From the NCBI RefSeq assembly GCF_030445035.2, contig NC_080680.1, positions 95,919,157 to 95,983,156 of the forward strand: 64,000 nt of DNA, in the 5' to 3' direction. The DNA comes from Dasypus novemcinctus. Its lineage: Eukaryota; Chordata; Mammalia; Cingulata; Dasypodidae. Under the pieces are notes generated by a model that worked only from the letters and a program-made list of their open reading frames with translations, ran no database searches and was not told the origin of the DNA. Numbering within the stretch: the first letter of the stretch is position 1; each line of letters opens with the position of its first letter. Positions 59,971 to 64,000 of this stretch are shown here, one piece after another. The position numbers and the translations under genes are program-made.

Positions 59971-60784
59971 CAAATAAAGCATGTAGAAATGACAGAAATA
60001 TATAGCCAGATCTATAATCACACAGATATACTTTGTTCATTGAAAAATTGCAACTTTCTGGTCTTTGCCAGTCTTTGGCGAACTCAAACACTTTCTGACT
60101 CACATACTGAGTCTCACTACTCTTAATGACACCAGGAACAACAGATTTAATGAAAGACTATGAGCCCAAGACCTCTAAAGCTCTCTATGTGTGACCTTGA
60201 GTCCAGAGTAAAAAACAGCAGGATACCATTTTACCAACTGGAAAGGATTCAGAAAAATTCCTGGCCAAGGAAATAATCTGATAGGTTAATTGCCTCCAAT
60301 TTCCCATCAGATCTTGGGGATGAGCCTGGATAAGGGGAACCAGACTAGTAGTGTCCAGAGAGGTTGCCCCTATTACGTGGGGCACCCAAGGCTTCTCTCT
60401 GTCTGCACAGAGTTCTGACTAGAAGCAGCAATAGCTCAGTCACCTCTGACTTTGATGTAGCCAATGCAGTAGGTCAGACCAGACTGGAATAGGTTCTGGG
60501 TCAGAACCCTGGAGTGAGGACTGCATAATGCCATCATTAATTGTTGGCCCTTGGGAGAAAGGAAACTCTCAGCCTTGTTTCATTACCTGTAAAGTGTAAA
60601 GTATTGAAATCAATGAAGTTAAAATTAAAATTTAATGAGGCAAATCCTTGACTAGTCAGTGTTTTGATACATAATTAAAAGTAAACAAATAAAAAATTAA
60701 ATGAGGTAATGCATGCTAAAGTATGTAAGTACACAATAAATTTTAATTTTGACTATATTTTTGTATTTTACAAAAATACAGTTC
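59971..60784. other. Unit B flank, no gene
   Basis: No coding signal. It aligns in places with the inverted flank of the provirus (60520-60760 with the complement of 29640-29800). AT-rich toward 60650-60780. Confidence 0.5.
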
Positions 60785-60789
60785 CATAC

Positions 60790-61344
60790 TGTATCAGTTT
60801 GATATAGTTATGAATTACAAAAAGAAATACTGGATTATGTTTGTAACCTGATCTTTTCCTCTGGACATATTAGATTATATTAGATTCAGAGGTTTACTTG
60901 ATCAAGTAATCAGGTAAACCTCTTGTGCCAGTAGTGCATTGAGTCCCCACCCCTAGTGGGTGGGGACTCATAGATAAAAGGCATGGCAAAGGACAGAGTT
61001 GGAAGTTCTTAATGTTGGAGTTTTGATGTTGGAGTTTGATGCGGAAGTCTTAAACTGCATCCCAGGGAAGTAAGCACACAGAGGAAAGAGAAGCAAGCCC
61101 TGGGAAGATAGGAACCCTGAGCACAGAGAAAAGCAAGACCCTGGAAGGGAAGAACCTAGGAAGCCAGAACCCTCACAGTCCTTGGCAGCCATGTTGCTCC
61201 AACACGTGAAAATAGACTTTGGTGAGGGAAGTAACTTATGCTTTATGGTCTGGTATCTGTAAGTTCCTACCCCAAATAAATAGCCCTTAAAAAAACAACT
61301 AATTTCTGGTATTTTCATCAGCACCCCTTTGACTGACTAATACA
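60790..61344 (+). mobile_element. Solo LTR, MaLR/ERVL-like, family X
   Basis: TGTATCAG...CTAATACA, 555 bp, with a perfect 5-bp target duplication CATAC at 60785-60789 and 61345-61349. It is the best-bounded member of the family also found at 17213-17700 and 33100-33635. It has a GATAAAAGG promoter-like phrase near 60972 and CCAAATAAATA near 61272. Confidence 0.88.
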
Positions 61345-61377
61345 CATACATATGTATATACACATATATAATTAATG

Positions 61378-61800
61378 ATATATTCTACTATAGAACTGTT
61401 GTGACTCTAGCAATGAAAGAAATTGTATTATTGATATGGAGACGGTGGCCACAGGAGTTACTGAGGGCAGCAGAGGGAGGAAGAAGTGTGATATGGGGCA
61501 TTTTTGGGACTTGAAGTTGTCCTGAATGATACTGTAGGGACACATGCCAGGACATAGTATATCCTGCCATAACCCACTGGATGGACTGGGGGGAGTGTGA
61601 ACTACAATGTAAACTATGGTCCATGCAGTGTGACAGCACCCCAGGGTGCATTTATCAAATGCAATGAATGTGCCTTACAGATGAAAGGGAATGTTGATGT
61701 GGGAGGAGTGGGGGTGGGTGGGAGTGGGGTATATGGGAACTTCTTATGTTTTTAATGTAATGTTTTATGTGATCTATTTATCTTTTTTAAAAAAGACAAT
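61378..61800 (+). mobile_element. L1 3'-UTR end, 5' truncated
   Basis: It matches the last 400 bp or so of the long L1 3' UTR, including a G-rich stretch near 61703-61733 and a tail running into an AACAAA-rich simple stretch at 61790-61835. It is preceded by a short CA/TA simple run at 61346-61378. Confidence 0.8.
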
Positions 61801-61847
61801 AACAAAACAAAACAAAGAAACAAAAACAACAGAAAAAAGTAGGTATG

Positions 61848-62377
61848 TCCTGGGTGAGTCTAATGAACTGGAAAGTATTTGTTGCAACTCCGCTGAGGCT
61901 CAGGGCCCAGGTGGCATGTGGACAGTCCAAAGATTCAAGTCTCTTGGACCTACACCTACCAACTTCAGCACCAACAATAAAAGAAATTATATCATTGATG
62001 TGGAGACAGTGACCACTAGAGGAGCTGAAGGTAGGGAGAGGGAAAAAGAGTTGTAATATGGGGACATTTTGGGGACTTTGAATTGTCCTGAATGACATTG
62101 CAATGACAGATACAGGTCACGATGTATATGGCCATAACCTACAGAAATGAATGGAAAAGAGTGTAAACTACAATGTAAACTATAATCCATGCTTAGTGGC
62201 AATGCTTCAAATGTGTTCATCAATTGCCGTGAATGTACCACACTAATGAAAGAAGTTGATAATGTGGGGAAAGGTGGGAGGTGTGGGGATTGGGGATATG
62301 AGAATCACTTATTTTTTGTGTGTGACATTTTGTGTAATCTAAGTATCTTTTTAAAAAATAAAATATATTAAGATAAA
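61848..62377. mobile_element. L1 3'-UTR end with twin-priming inversion
   Basis: 61848-61975 is minus-strand L1 3'-UTR sequence (compare 48820-48930), while 61976-62377 is plus-strand and lies further 3' in the same UTR, ending in an A-rich tail. An 8-bp duplication TAGGTATG flanks both parts (61840-61847 and 62378-62385). Inverted 5' segment plus sense 3' segment in one insertion is the known outcome of twin priming. Confidence 0.78.
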
Positions 62378-62385
62378 TAGGTATG

Positions 62386-62655
62386 AAGAGCTATGGGCAC
62401 AAAATATAGAATTAGAATATTTGTCTTCTAACTCACCCTACCCTGCAGGCAGAATCATTTGAGGATAGCTTAAGCATTGTTATAAAGAAATATGTCAGAC
62501 AAACCTGGCACAAAGTATTACCTGCTTTAAGTCATACAATAGTGCATACTGGAGATGGGGGCAGTCAATATCAGATGAAGAAGAAGGGACATTCAGATCT
62601 CTCTAAATGGGGAGAATTCCTAAAGCCATGATTACACACAGTGTAATATTATACA
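62386..62655. other. No gene seen
   Basis: Short stretch of unassigned sequence between L1 pieces. No coding frame of note. Confidence 0.4.
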
Positions 62656-63200
62656 ACAATAAAAAGGTGTGCATGTGGGCAGGGTGTGCTTGGGCATGCT
62701 TCTATGGAGTTTGAGTGTGTTCATGTCGTCATGAGATGTTGTCTCAGTGGATGGAGACCCACAGATTAGCAGATGGAATATTGAATTCCCATCCTGGTGA
62801 GTCTTGCTATATTCTCTCATAGAGTAGCAAGTGTCTCTGGAGTATATGGACTGTTTATCAAAAGAGGGTGGGCCAATGCCCCAGGTCCTTGATATTGATG
62901 CTTGTACATATGAACCTTGTTCTTGTGAATTTAAACTTGGTGTAATAAAATATATTGCATAAGAGTTACTATCTGAGGCCTTCTTGTTGCTTAAATGTGG
63001 CCTCTCTAAACCAAACTCAGCATATAAATCCATTGCCTTCTCTCGAGGGGGGACATGACACCCAGGTCTGAGCCTCCCTTCCACCAAGGGATTAATACTA
63101 AGTGCCCGTTAATAATGCATTTGGAGAAAGACCTAGACCAAAGGGTGAAATATTAAATGCAAATGAGTTTTTATGGCTAAGAGATTTCAAAACGAGTCTA
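62656..63200 (+). mobile_element. L1 3'-UTR fragment
   Basis: It is collinear with 46280-46840 of L1 copy 5. It lacks the 3' end and tail, so it is truncated at both sides. The minus-strand frame at 62632-63087 lies within it and is not a gene. Confidence 0.78.
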
Positions 63201-63835
63201 AATTTTTTTAAAAATCAGATACATTTTGTTTTCTTTTTAAGTTTACTATACTATAATAAATAAGAATTAATGAACAATAGGCTACTATCCTTGAAAGAGA
63301 AAAAAAGGATCCATACAGATGGAAAGGAAAGAAAAACTGGAGACATTCTCAGTAAACTGATTAACCAGACATTATCAAATTGGCCACAGCATACTTGATA
63401 ATGTTCCCTGAAACAGATCACCTAGGGCATTAGGGAAAGTGATGGATTCTCCAAGAATTTCAAAGACATCATCTGTGCAGAATATCTCTGTAATGTCTGA
63501 CAGTGTCTTTTCCTTGGCACTTCCAGTTGAGATAAGAAATGAGTGCTTCGTTAACCATACAAGTATATCTCAGGGGGATGATGGTAAACCTATCTCTTAA
63601 AAATGTTAAAGGATTAAATGAATTAAAACACATCACATATTTAGATTCCCTGCTATTTATTAAGCCTTCATTAAATATTAGTTATATATTGCTGTTATTT
63701 ACATACTCATTGCTTTCTGTTGCTCACACATGTATACCTTTGATTTCACATATGTAAGAATTGCATCTCAACATAGCTTTGTTATTTAAATGAAAAAGTA
63801 GGAGTAGTCATTGGCTTTTTTTATGCCTTTTCCTT
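63201..63835. other. No gene seen
   Basis: AT-rich unassigned sequence. No coding frame of note. Confidence 0.4.
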
Positions 63836-64000
63836 TTTTTTCTCTCTTTACTTTTTAAAAAAATGTTACATTAAAAAAATATGAGGTCCCCATATACCCC
63901 ACACGCCTTTACCCCACTCCTCCCACATCAAAAACCTCTTTCATCATCATGGCATATTCATTGCATTTGGTGAATACGTTTTGGAGCACTGCTGCACCAT
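63836..64000 (-). mobile_element. L1 3' end, minus strand, running off the window
   Basis: The T-rich start at 63836-63875 followed by the complement of the L1 3'-UTR end ('atgaggtccccatatacccc' and on) matches 7480-7640 and 48330-48470. The element continues past the window edge. Confidence 0.88.

Overview
The window is mammalian repeat-dense DNA with no intact host gene. Bacterial-type features (operons, CRISPR, ribosome binding sites) are absent. The content is LINE-1 copies of many ages nested in one another, LTR elements, one tRNA-derived SINE, one gammaretrovirus-like provirus, and two broken olfactory receptor (OR) genes on the minus strand. The L1 and SINE types look xenarthran to me (sloth or armadillo, sloth preferred). 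That is recall of repeat families, not a database match, so treat it as about even odds.

Layout. 1-5155: 3' part of a fairly young plus-strand L1 (ORF2, then a 2.5 kb 3' UTR). 5160-10700: old L1 fragments on both strands, with younger 3'-UTR pieces inserted in them. 10700-22135: one old full-length L1 (5' UTR, ORF1, ORF2, 3' UTR). It is interrupted by a 1.5 kb L1 insertion that carries a 3' transduction, and by a solo LTR. 22140-24130: ancient L1 with an LTR inside it. 24154-25110: OR pseudogene A. 25111-28009: its upstream flank. 28010-32510: a provirus whose 3' half, together with about 1.1 kb of host flank, has been inverted. 32524-33635: small L1 insertion, an inverted repeat, and an LTR with some internal sequence. 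34258-43440: a full-length L1 whose 5' UTR holds 209-bp tandem monomers. 43480-48290: two more L1 fragments and a SINE. 48290-54490: minus-strand L1 material, including a 110-bp monomer array in a 5' UTR. 56919-57858: OR pseudogene B. 58100-60785: the flank of B, paralogous to the flank of A. 60790-64000: solo LTR and several L1 3'-UTR pieces, one with a twin-priming inversion.

How it fits together. The two OR genes and their upstream flanks are a tandem duplication of about 33 kb period. Copy B lacks the provirus and so acts as an empty-site reference for it. That comparison, plus a 4-bp target duplication, shows that the two oppositely oriented LTRs near copy A are the two ends of a single provirus rearranged by inversion. 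The L1 copies share an unusual plan: a very long 3' UTR (about 2.5-3.0 kb) ending in a G-rich run before the A-rich tail. Two different kinds of tandemly repeated 5' UTR are also present.
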